From: Salinivirga sp035268865
GTDB lineage: Bacteria > Bacteroidota > Bacteroidia > Bacteroidales > Salinivirgaceae
Assembly: GCF_035268865.1 (NCBI RefSeq)
Contig: NZ_DATFKB010000121.1
Location: 1 to 29,402, forward strand
Direction: 5' to 3'
Length of the DNA: 29,402 nucleotides
The notes under the pieces are model-generated. The model was not told the origin of the DNA, did no database searches, and was given only the letters and a program-made list of their open reading frames with translations. The position numbers and the translations under genes were made by a program. This document shows positions 22,414-29,402 of the stretch, one piece after another; within the stretch, counting starts at the first letter, position 1; every line of letters begins with the position of its first letter.

Positions 22414-22505
22414 GATCTTAGATCTTGGATCCAAAATCTAATATCATAACATCTATGATCCAATATCTAAAATCTAACATCTAAAATCAAAGATCTAATA
22501 TCTAA
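22414..22505 (+). repeat. Thirteen-unit heptanucleotide array (NATCTAA) before the first permease gene
   Basis: Units begin at 22414: GATCTTA, GATCTTG, GATCCAA, AATCTAA, TATCATA, then after one extra base (22449) CATCTAT, GATCCAA, TATCTAA, AATCTAA, CATCTAA, AATCAAA, GATCTAA, TATCTAA. The consensus is NATCTAA. The array fills nearly the whole gap between the second ATPase stop (22411) and the permease ATG (22511). Confidence 0.88.
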
Positions 22506-22510
22506 AAACC

Positions 22511-23617
22511 ATGAAACGTTTTTTCGCATTTGTTAAAAAAGAATTTTTCCACATATTTCGGGATTTCCGCACATTATTAATTCTGTTCGGAATGCCAATA
22601 GTCCAAATACTTCTGTTTGGTTACGTAATTACAACCGATCTGAAAGATGTACAGATTGCCATTTATGACCCAACACCCTCGGAAGTTACACAGGGTTTGG
22701 TGCACAAGCTTGAGTCTTCGGGGTATTTTATTGTGGATCAGTATCTCTCTTCACCCGATGAGGCGGAGTCGGCTTTTAAAACTGGCGATATTCGTGAGGT
22801 GATAATATTTGAGGCAGGGTTGGCTGAAAAACTCCAACGTGATGGTAAAGGTGATATTCAGCTTTTAATTGATGCCAGCGATCCAAATATGGGGAATCTT
22901 ATTAATCAATATACAAGAGGAACCATACTCAAATATCAGCAACAAATAAATGAAGGACCTGCTGTTTCAGGAGGTATTGAAGTAGAAAGCCGAATGATGT
23001 TCAATACAGGTTTGGACAGTGTATATATGTTTGTGCCCGGAACCATGGCGCTTATTCTGATGTTGATTTCGGCCATGATGACCTCCATCAGCATTGCAAG
23101 AGAGAAAGAAATGGGGACAATGGAAGTTTTACTGGTATCTCCATTGCGACCGCTTCAGATTATTCTTGGAAAGGTTACACCATACGTTGCACTATCTTTT
23201 ATCAACGCTGTAACCATTATTATTTTAGGAAACACTGTTTTTGGTGTGCCTGTGAAAGGTAGTTTGCTGCTATTGATGGCCGAGAGCTTACTGTTTATTC
23301 TTCTGGCACTTTCCCTGGGTATTTTGATTTCTACAGTCAGTAAAACCCAGCAAGTGGCCATGTTCATTTCATTGTTCGCGTTGATGTTGCCCACGATCTT
23401 GCTGAGTGGTTTTATTTTTCCAATCGAGAGCATGCCCGAAATTCTACAATGGTTAAGCGTACTGATGCCGCCCCGATGGTTTATTGTGATCATCAAAAAC
23501 ATCATGTTGAAAGGTGCAGGTATGCCATTCGTTTGGAAAGAGACGTTGATTTTGCTGGCTATGATTACCTTTTTCATTGTAATGAGCGTCAGGAAATTTA
23601 AAGTCAGACTTGAATAG
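22511..23617 (+). CDS. ABC-2 type permease (YbhS-like)
   Basis: This 368-residue inner membrane protein is one of two permease subunits. It starts with a cytoplasmic KRFFAFVKKEFFHIFRDFRTLL segment (elbow helix), then TM1 (ILFGMPIVQILLFGYVI), a large periplasmic domain at about residues 45-165, and five C-terminal helices from about 175 on (MFVPGTMALILMLISAMMTS, ISIAREKEMGTMEVLLVSPL coupling region, then three helices up to the IFPIESMPEILQWLS re-entrant segment and a final helix). The REKEMGTMEVLLVSPL motif is the ABC-2 hallmark. It is separated from the ATPase gene by the long heptad array and followed after 55 nt by its partner. Confidence 0.92.
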   Translation: MKRFFAFVKKEFFHIFRDFRTLLILFGMPIVQILLFGYVITTDLKDVQIAIYDPTPSEVTQGLVHKLESSGYFIVDQYLSSPDEAESAFKTGDIREVIIFEAGLAEKLQRDGKGDIQLLIDASDPNMGNLINQYTRGTILKYQQQINEGPAVSGGIEVESRMMFNTGLDSVYMFVPGTMALILMLISAMMTSISIAREKEMGTMEVLLVSPLRPLQIILGKVTPYVALSFINAVTIIILGNTVFGVPVKGSLLLLMAESLLFILLALSLGILISTVSKTQQVAMFISLFALMLPTILLSGFIFPIESMPEILQWLSVLMPPRWFIVIIKNIMLKGAGMPFVWKETLILLAMITFFIVMSVRKFKVRLE

Positions 23618-23672
23618 TTAAGCTATAATTTTCAGAATCAATAGGATTATCATTCGAACAAATTAAAATCCC

Positions 23673-24788
23673 ATGAGAACCATAAGTTACATACTCAGGA
23701 AGGAGTTCACACAAATATTTCGCAATAAAACCATGCTGCCAATCATTTTTATTGTGCCGGTTGTACAGTTAGTGGTATTGGTATTTGCGGCCAATATGGA
23801 GTTGAAAAATATTGATGTGACCGTGGTGGACCGCGATAAAAGCTCCACTTCACAACGTCTAATTGCTAAATTTAGTGGTTCGCCCTACTACAATGTTACA
23901 TTTAGTGAAGCGAGCATTGATAAATCGGTTGATGACCTGTATGCCGACCAATCGGATATGATTTTGCATATTCCCCAAAATTTTGAGCGGGATCTCTATA
24001 ATCATAAGCATACTGACTTACAGGTGCTTATTAATGCCATCAACAACACCTCGGCCAGTTTAATGAATGGCTACACCCAATCTATCGTGATGGATTTCAA
24101 TAAGAATATTTTGCTTAAAATTAGCCAAAGACAACCGCCAATGACCGACCAGTTCAAGATGGAATCATCTTTTTGGTACAATCCAGAATTGAATTACAAA
24201 ATTTACATGCTTCCGGGTATTCTGGTGGTGTTAGTTACCGTAATCGGAATGTTTCTGACGGCAATGAATCTTGTGCGCGAGAAGGAAATCGGCACCATTG
24301 AACAAATCAACGTTACGCCTATTCGCAAGCACCATTTGCTTATCGGAAAATTGGTGCCATTTTGGGTCGTCGCCATTTTTGAGCTGGCCTTTGGATTGAG
24401 TATTGGTTATTTCTTTTTCGACCTGCCTATTGAAGGAAGTTTGGTCAGCCTTTTCGGTTTCGGATGTATTTACCTTCTGGTGGCTTTGGGTATTGGTTTA
24501 TTCCTTTCCACCATAACCGACAACCAGCAGCAGGTAATGTTTTTGGCGTATTTCTTCATGCTAACATTTATCCTGATGAGTGGTATTTTCACTCCGGCCG
24601 ACAGCATGCCTGAATGGGCGCAAACCATCAACTACATCAACCCGTTTTATTATTTTATCAGGGCCATTCGCATGATTTTACTCAAAGGCAGCGCATTTAT
24701 TCACGTATTGCCCGAAGCTTTAAGTTTATTAAGCTATGCATTGATTATATTTAGTTTAGCACTGTGGCGCTACCGGAAAACGGTCTGA
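23673..24788 (+). CDS. ABC-2 type permease (YbhR-like)
   Basis: This 371-residue protein is the second permease and shares the layout of the first: the RTISYILRKEFTQIFRNKTML elbow helix, TM1 (IIFIVPVVQLVVLVFAA), a periplasmic domain (residues about 40-175, with VDRDKSSTSQRLI and NAINNTSASLMNG), then five helices with the VREKEIGTIEQINVTPI coupling motif and the GIFTPADSMPEWAQTINYINPF segment. The two permeases should form a heterodimer with the two ATPases. It is the last gene of the operon; no strong terminator follows in the next 275 bp, only scattered T-runs. Confidence 0.92.
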   Translation: MRTISYILRKEFTQIFRNKTMLPIIFIVPVVQLVVLVFAANMELKNIDVTVVDRDKSSTSQRLIAKFSGSPYYNVTFSEASIDKSVDDLYADQSDMILHIPQNFERDLYNHKHTDLQVLINAINNTSASLMNGYTQSIVMDFNKNILLKISQRQPPMTDQFKMESSFWYNPELNYKIYMLPGILVVLVTVIGMFLTAMNLVREKEIGTIEQINVTPIRKHHLLIGKLVPFWVVAIFELAFGLSIGYFFFDLPIEGSLVSLFGFGCIYLLVALGIGLFLSTITDNQQQVMFLAYFFMLTFILMSGIFTPADSMPEWAQTINYINPFYYFIRAIRMILLKGSAFIHVLPEALSLLSYALIIFSLALWRYRKTV

Positions 24789-25063
24789 TAGAGTTGCTTA
24801 ATGCATATTTTTTTATGAAGAAATTATCAGGATTTTTGCCCCATAATTTAATGCAATTGTGTGGTATGCATTGCTTGTTGAGAAACTAACCTTTCTAGAT
24901 GCAGGTAATTGTTAAGTAATTGCAAATGAATGGACTATGTGTTTTTTTGAGAAAGTTTTGATGCAGAAACGATGTGGTTTTGGTGTAATCTTGATGTAAT
25001 GGAAAAATAGCATTTTAGACATTCTTATAATAATTTGCATCTTGATAATCAAAAAAAATTATT

Positions 25064-27802
25064 ATGAGAAATTTAGTCTTTTTGTTGAGTTTGCTTATTA
25101 GCAGTTATGCTTTTACGCAAACTACAAGTTTACCCATAGATTTTGAAGATGGAATTGGAAGTGTCACATTTACTGATTTTGATGGCGGAATCACTTCCAT
25201 TATTGAGAACCCCGATTCATCAGCAGTAGACTCAAGTGATTTTGTCGCAGAGCATATCCGTGATGGTGGTGAGGTATGGGCTGGTACATATATCACTCTT
25301 GATGCTGCATTGGACTTTTCGACTAACAATACTTTTAAAATTAAAGTATGGTCTCCGGCAGTCGATATACCAGTGCTGTTTAAACTGGAAAATTCTGATG
25401 CAAGTCAGGCAACAGAGCTAACAGCAAATACAACCGTTGCCAATGGATGGGAGGAACTGAGTTTTAATTTTGACGGCGCAGCATCGTCGGTGTACACAAA
25501 AATTATAATTATATTCAACAATGGAGTAATGGGTGATGGCACAGCCAACTCAACCTATTATTTCGACGATATTCAATTTGTAGAAGGACAGGCTGCCAGT
25601 GTTCCAACTGTTGCTGCACCGACTCCAACTGAAGATGAGGCCGAGGTAATATCTTTGTTTAGCGATGCATATACCGATGAGCCAGTGGATACGTGGAGAA
25701 CTGAATGGTCTGTAGGAACACTTGAAGATGTTATGATTGATGGTAATGCAGCTAAAAAATATTCTAATCTTGATTTCGTGGGAATCGAAACTACAACCAA
25801 TCAATTGAATGTAACCGACATGACCCACCTTCATATTGACCTGTGGTCAGCCGACATTACATCATTTGGAATAAAACTGGTAGATTTTGGCCCCGATGGT
25901 GCTTATGGCGGAGGTGATGATACTGAGCATCAATTAGACTTTAGCAGTCCATCTCAGGAAGAATGGATTAGTTATGACATTCCACTGACAAATTTCACCA
26001 ATCTTACTACGCAGGCTAATATTGCACAATATATTCTTGTTGGCCAGCCTTCAGAGGCAACTACTATCTTTATCGATAATTTTTATTTTTATAATCAGAC
26101 AAGTACCGAAACTTATACCGTAACATTTAATGTAACAGACGGAAGCAGCGCACTTGAAGGCGCCGCTATTGCTATCAATGGCGAAACGCTGACCACAGGG
26201 GTTAATGGTGAAACCTCAATTGATTTGACCAATGGTACTTATCCCTACACCGTGACTTTAGACGGTTTTGACGAAGCAGCTGGCGATGTGGTTGTAGATG
26301 GCGCAGCCCAAACGGTAAATGTTACTTTATCAGAAACGGTTATAAACGCACCAACTGTAGGAGCCCCAACTCCTCCCGAAAGAGATCCTGGTGATGTTAT
26401 TTCTATTTTTAGCGATGCTTATACAGATGTAACAGGTACCAATTTCAATCCCGTCTGGGGACAAAGTACAGTAGTTACTACAGAAGAAATTGATGGTAAT
26501 CCCACTTTTAAATATGCCAATTTTAACTATCAGGGAATTCAATTCGGCAGTGCCCAAAATGTATCAGCTTTAGATACATTGCACCTTGACATGTGGACAG
26601 ACAATGCTACAACTGTTAACATTTATTGCATCAGTTCCGGTCCGCTAGAAAAAGCTTATAGTTTACCAATCACCCAAGGTGAATGGGTTAGCTATGATAT
26701 CCCGCTAAGTGAGTTTTCTGATGTTGTGGATTTGACAGATCTTATTCAGTTTAAATTTGACGGAGGAGATGGTTCGCAGACGATTTATCTGGATAATATG
26801 TATTTCTACAGAAGCCCCGGTATTACAACATATGCGGTTAGCTTTAATGTTACTGATGGAAGCAATCCAATAGAGGGTGCTAATGTGGCTATTAATAGTC
26901 AAAATCTTATTACAGATGCTGGTGGTGTTGCAACTGTTTATCTGGAAGATGGAGGTTATTCTTACACTGTAAGTGCCAGTGGTTACGAAGATGCTTCAGG
27001 TGATATAACCGTTGCCGGAGCAGATCAGAGTGTTGATGTTACCCTGAATGCCGAACCATCGCCGAGTGTAGCAGCTCCAACACCCCCTGCAAGAGAACCC
27101 GAAAATGTAATTTCAGTATTCAGTAATGCCTATACCAATATTCAGGGTATTGATTATAACCCAGATTGGGGTCAATCGACTGATGTTACTATGGAAGAGA
27201 TTGATGGCAACCAAACACTTGTATACAATAATTTTAACTATCAGGGAACAGATCTTGGCGGAAATCAGGATATGTCGACAATGGAATATGTGCATATTGA
27301 TATGTGGACCTGGGATGCAACAAATGTTCAGTTTTCCCCAATCAGTGTTGGTGGCGAATATCTCGTTGAATTATCACCCATTACTGTTGGAGCCTGGGAA
27401 AGCTATGACATTCCGCTTAGCACGTTCACCGAAAATGGTGTTACTTTAAGCGATATTTATCAACTTAAATTTGATGGGCAGGCAGGCGCAACTCCTTCTG
27501 TTATATACCTTGACAATATTTATTTTTACAAAGAAGCTACTGGCGTTAATCAGGTTGCAAATTCAACGGTACAGGTATATCCGAATCCTGTAAAAGATCA
27601 GCTTAATATTAATACAAAAGAATTTGGTTCAGATGCATTTGTGCGCATAACAGATTTAAGCGGGCGCATTATTTATCGTGCACCTGTAAATGTCAAACAG
27701 ACATCTGTTAATATGGCCAGCTACGCCAATGGTACGTACATTTTGACAATAAACAATGGAAATGGAAGTGTAATAAGTAAGCAATTAATTATTAAACAAT
27801 AA
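25064..27802 (+). CDS. Large modular secreted protein with repeated carbohydrate-binding-like modules and T9SS sorting domain
   Basis: This 912-residue exported protein has a signal peptide (residues 1-19, ending AFTQ). Residues about 20-175 are a beta-sandwich starting LPIDFEDGIG. Three related beta-sandwich modules follow, starting near 195 (VISLFSDAYTD), 444 (VISIFSDAYTD) and 680 (VISVFSNAYTN); the last two share NP.WGQST and NFNYQG. Each ends in an IYLDNxYFY-type strand. Between them, at about 349-427 and 588-660, are two PEGA/carboxypeptidase-regulatory-like domains (TYTVTFNVTDGSS, GYEDASGDITV). Residues about 836-912 are the T9SS tail (VYPNPVKDQLNI, GTYILTI). Similar modules accompany GH16-type glucanases in Bacteroidota, but no catalytic domain is present. 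Binding to polysaccharide is inferred. Confidence 0.85.
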   Translation: MRNLVFLLSLLISSYAFTQTTSLPIDFEDGIGSVTFTDFDGGITSIIENPDSSAVDSSDFVAEHIRDGGEVWAGTYITLDAALDFSTNNTFKIKVWSPAVDIPVLFKLENSDASQATELTANTTVANGWEELSFNFDGAASSVYTKIIIIFNNGVMGDGTANSTYYFDDIQFVEGQAASVPTVAAPTPTEDEAEVISLFSDAYTDEPVDTWRTEWSVGTLEDVMIDGNAAKKYSNLDFVGIETTTNQLNVTDMTHLHIDLWSADITSFGIKLVDFGPDGAYGGGDDTEHQLDFSSPSQEEWISYDIPLTNFTNLTTQANIAQYILVGQPSEATTIFIDNFYFYNQTSTETYTVTFNVTDGSSALEGAAIAINGETLTTGVNGETSIDLTNGTYPYTVTLDGFDEAAGDVVVDGAAQTVNVTLSETVINAPTVGAPTPPERDPGDVISIFSDAYTDVTGTNFNPVWGQSTVVTTEEIDGNPTFKYANFNYQGIQFGSAQNVSALDTLHLDMWTDNATTVNIYCISSGPLEKAYSLPITQGEWVSYDIPLSEFSDVVDLTDLIQFKFDGGDGSQTIYLDNMYFYRSPGITTYAVSFNVTDGSNPIEGANVAINSQNLITDAGGVATVYLEDGGYSYTVSASGYEDASGDITVAGADQSVDVTLNAEPSPSVAAPTPPAREPENVISVFSNAYTNIQGIDYNPDWGQSTDVTMEEIDGNQTLVYNNFNYQGTDLGGNQDMSTMEYVHIDMWTWDATNVQFSPISVGGEYLVELSPITVGAWESYDIPLSTFTENGVTLSDIYQLKFDGQAGATPSVIYLDNIYFYKEATGVNQVANSTVQVYPNPVKDQLNINTKEFGSDAFVRITDLSGRIIYRAPVNVKQTSVNMASYANGTYILTINNGNGSVISKQLIIKQ

Positions 27803-27825
27803 ATTAGTAATTTGTTGGTTTTCTT

Positions 27826-27859
27826 AAGGCTGCCGGAAGCAATTTCGGCAGCCTTTTTT
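27826..27859 (+). terminator. Intrinsic terminator after the modular secreted protein gene
   Basis: AAGGCTGCCG (27826-27835) pairs perfectly with CGGCAGCCTT (27846-27855), followed by T to 27859. The left side has no A-run, so it serves the rightward gene. Confidence 0.92.
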
Positions 27860-27932
27860 ACATATTACCGACTTCCGCCTAAAATAGGTTTTAGGGCGTG
27901 AATTTGAGTAGCATTGCCTGGTAATGGACGCT

Positions 27933-28571
27933 CTATTTGTTATGTTTCATTAAATAGTGGGTATTACCTAATTTGTTTAATCTCCTGAACAATTGCCTGC
28001 TGGTGACCAGCATGAAAGGGCTTATGTCCAAACCTGATCTTTTTAGGGCCAAAGCTACCCAGGTATTGCAGGTCCTAAACATGGAGTATTTCCTTTTGGC
28101 CAGGAAAAAACCGCTTGAGTCACGATAGAAAGTACTTGGAATAATCTTACCTGTTTTATCGCGTTGGAAGGCATCTGAAAGGAAATTGCACAAGGCGAAA
28201 TAGGCTTCTTTTGTGACGGTTATTTCTAATATAATTGGTTTCCTGTAGTAGTTTTTAATTTTGCGTGAATATGCAGTCATACTTACCACAGCGCGTGTTG
28301 GCCACAATATAGTGCTCGCACTTACGAAAATTCCAGGTTCGGGTATTTGATAGTATTTTTCTTCGCCCCAACTCACATCCAGGTATTTATCCCGGGTATA
28401 AGGTTGAGCTTCTTTAAAAATATTGAATGGTATATCGGCTGTTTCCAATACAATACCCGTGTGCCAACCTGCCTGGACAATGTAAACCTGGTATTTGTGG
28501 TCATTAGAAGCAAATCCCGGCACTGACAGACAAAGGGAAAGTAAGAAATATATTAAGTAATATGATGGCAT
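27933..28571 (-). CDS. DUF2459 (TIGR02117 family) protein
   Basis: This 212-residue protein of unknown function has an N-terminal signal peptide or membrane anchor (MPSYYLIYFLLSLCLSVPGFA). The family signature is the early VYIVQAGWHTGIVL, followed by the conserved DVSWGEEKYYQ, and later CNTWVALALKRSGLDISPF, whose Cys and the earlier His would suit a cysteine-peptidase-like (NlpC/P60-like) fold; that is inference. I choose ATG 28571: the frame can be extended seven codons to a TTG at 28592, but the signal peptide begins properly at the ATG. It lies downstream of the GH31 gene on the same strand, separated from it by a terminator. Confidence 0.8.
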   Translation of the reverse strand: MPSYYLIYFLLSLCLSVPGFASNDHKYQVYIVQAGWHTGIVLETADIPFNIFKEAQPYTRDKYLDVSWGEEKYYQIPEPGIFVSASTILWPTRAVVSMTAYSRKIKNYYRKPIILEITVTKEAYFALCNFLSDAFQRDKTGKIIPSTFYRDSSGFFLAKRKYSMFRTCNTWVALALKRSGLDISPFMLVTSRQLFRRLNKLGNTHYLMKHNK

Positions 28572-28643
28572 TTGACATATGCTATGGTTCAATTAACTAA
28601 CAAAAATGGAGCAGTCCTGGTTTTGTTTATTTAGTGCAACAAC

Positions 28644-28690
28644 AAAAACAGCCAGACCACTTAGCATGAATTCTTATGCGGGTCTGGCTG
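28644..28690 (-). terminator. Intrinsic terminator after the GH31-like gene
   Basis: On the minus strand CAGCCAGACC (28690-28681) pairs perfectly with GGTCTGGCTG (28658-28649), with GCAT/ATGC extending into the loop, then TTTTTG. It is oriented for the leftward T9SS/GH31 gene and separates it from the DUF2459 gene. Confidence 0.88.
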
Positions 28691-28727
28691 GTTGAATAAA
28701 ATATAATTCAGTATTAACCACTAACGC

Positions 28728-29402
28728 TTATCGCGTCATTTTCATTAGTTTTAAGTTTTGAGTTTGTCCGGCTTTACTGATATTGAGTATGTACATTCCG
28801 TTTTGTAAATCAATAATTTGAATCGGGAAATCAGTGATTTGAATTTTGTTTCTGCCTGGGTTTAAATTGCGATTTAATTGAGACACGATTCTACCATCAG
28901 CATGCAGCAAAGAAAGTTTATATTGACCGGCTTTTTCCACTTTAGCTTCAATAATTGTTTGAGCAGTTATGGGATTCGGGTTTGCAATTACCTGCAGTGA
29001 CTGTGAATTGTAAGCTTGTGCTATGGCTGCGGGTTCACGATCCATTTCCAGCAGCGTAGCCGTATCTTTCCAGTTGAAATGTATATAAAGGAAAGTGCCA
29101 TCCCAATGTGCTGCAGGCAGATTGTTTTGGTAATCGTTTTCATTGCCATATAATGGTACCTCGTATCCATTGAGGGTCAGTTCGCCTGGGGCGTTGTTGA
29201 GGCTGTACAACATGAGTTCCATGTGCCGTTCAGGTGCCGCAATGTTATTTTCGGTTACTTCCAGGTTCACTGAAGCATAGTTGCCATCGGCTGTTGCTGT
29301 GAGTTGCATCAAATCATATTGGCTCGCGCTTAGATTTCCGGCTGTTACACCATCGTCATGAAACCATTGGCGGGTTGTTGTTTGGCCCTCAGCGGGCAAT
29401 GC
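28728..29402 (-). CDS. C-terminal part of a secreted GH31-type glycosidase with T9SS sorting domain (5' end outside window)
   Basis: The frame is open to the window end (GCA at 29402), so only the last 224 residues are seen. The first ~115 residues look like the distal beta domains of GH31 alpha-glucosidase-like enzymes (WFHDDGVTAGNLSASQYDLMQL, compare the FxxYEDDGxT motif of the DUF5110 region; then RHMELMLYSLNNAPGELTLNGYEVP). The catalytic barrel would lie upstream, outside the window, so the enzyme call is inferred. Residues about 135-224 are a T9SS sorting domain (VIANPNPITAQTIIEAKV, LLHADGRIVSQLN, GMYILNISKAGQ). A strong terminator follows the stop. Confidence 0.7.
   Translation of the reverse strand, partial: ALPAEGQTTTRQWFHDDGVTAGNLSASQYDLMQLTATADGNYASVNLEVTENNIAAPERHMELMLYSLNNAPGELTLNGYEVPLYGNENDYQNNLPAAHWDGTFLYIHFNWKDTATLLEMDREPAAIAQAYNSQSLQVIANPNPITAQTIIEAKVEKAGQYKLSLLHADGRIVSQLNRNLNPGRNKIQITDFPIQIIDLQNGMYILNISKAGQTQNLKLMKMTR

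Noticed and set aside
24789..25063. Promoter for the modular T9SS protein at TAATTTG near 25032
   Set aside because: One base too short for TAnnTTTG and no TTTG at the right distance; not strong enough to list.

Overview
The window looks like part of a chromosome from a Bacteroidota species. The evidence is three proteins ending in or carrying type IX secretion (T9SS) C-terminal sorting domains, promoters of the Bacteroidota type (TTTG about 19-20 nt upstream of TAnnTTTG), few Shine-Dalgarno sequences, a DAHP synthase-chorismate mutase fusion, and moderate-to-low GC. No rRNA, tRNA, CRISPR array or large insertion sequence was seen.

Layout. 1-3200 (+): the end of a tryptophan operon, trpC(partial)-trpF-trpB-trpA. 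3331-4559 (-): cbpM and cbpA, a DnaJ-class co-chaperone and its modulator. 4980-6497 (+): a secreted repeat protein with a T9SS tail. 6628-10801 (-): an aromatic amino acid operon read as aminotransferase, tyrA, DAHP synthase/chorismate mutase, aroC. 11202-11837 (+): a YgjV-like membrane protein with a GNAT-like tail. 12078-16428 (+): arginine genes argB-argD-argC-argJ. 16519-17100 (+): a YqaB-like HAD phosphatase. 17389-24788 (+): a TetR-controlled TolC/HlyD/ABC-2 exporter operon resembling CecR-YbhGFSR, with a broken four-helix-bundle gene and heptanucleotide repeats between its genes. 25064-27802 (+): a modular secreted T9SS protein. 27933-28571 (-): a DUF2459 protein. 28728-29402 (-): the C-terminal end of a probable GH31 glycosidase with a T9SS tail.

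The most striking feature is the 400-nt leader of the aromatic operon (10802-11201). It carries a good promoter and then two consecutive transcription attenuators. Each has a very short unannotated leader peptide packed with Tyr and Trp codons (YYWSYYYF and YYYWYYYNY), a candidate antiterminator whose 5' arm lies at the leader stop codon, and an intrinsic terminator. This is a classical ribosome-sensing design, repeated twice in series, and would let charged aromatic tRNA gate the operon at two successive points.

Second in interest is the exporter operon. Arrays of NATC-type 7-bp repeats sit directly before several start codons, and one array runs into the 3' end of the four-helix-bundle gene. 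That gene is split by a 116-bp insert between 8-bp direct repeats; removing the insert plus one repeat copy restores a 126-residue reading frame.
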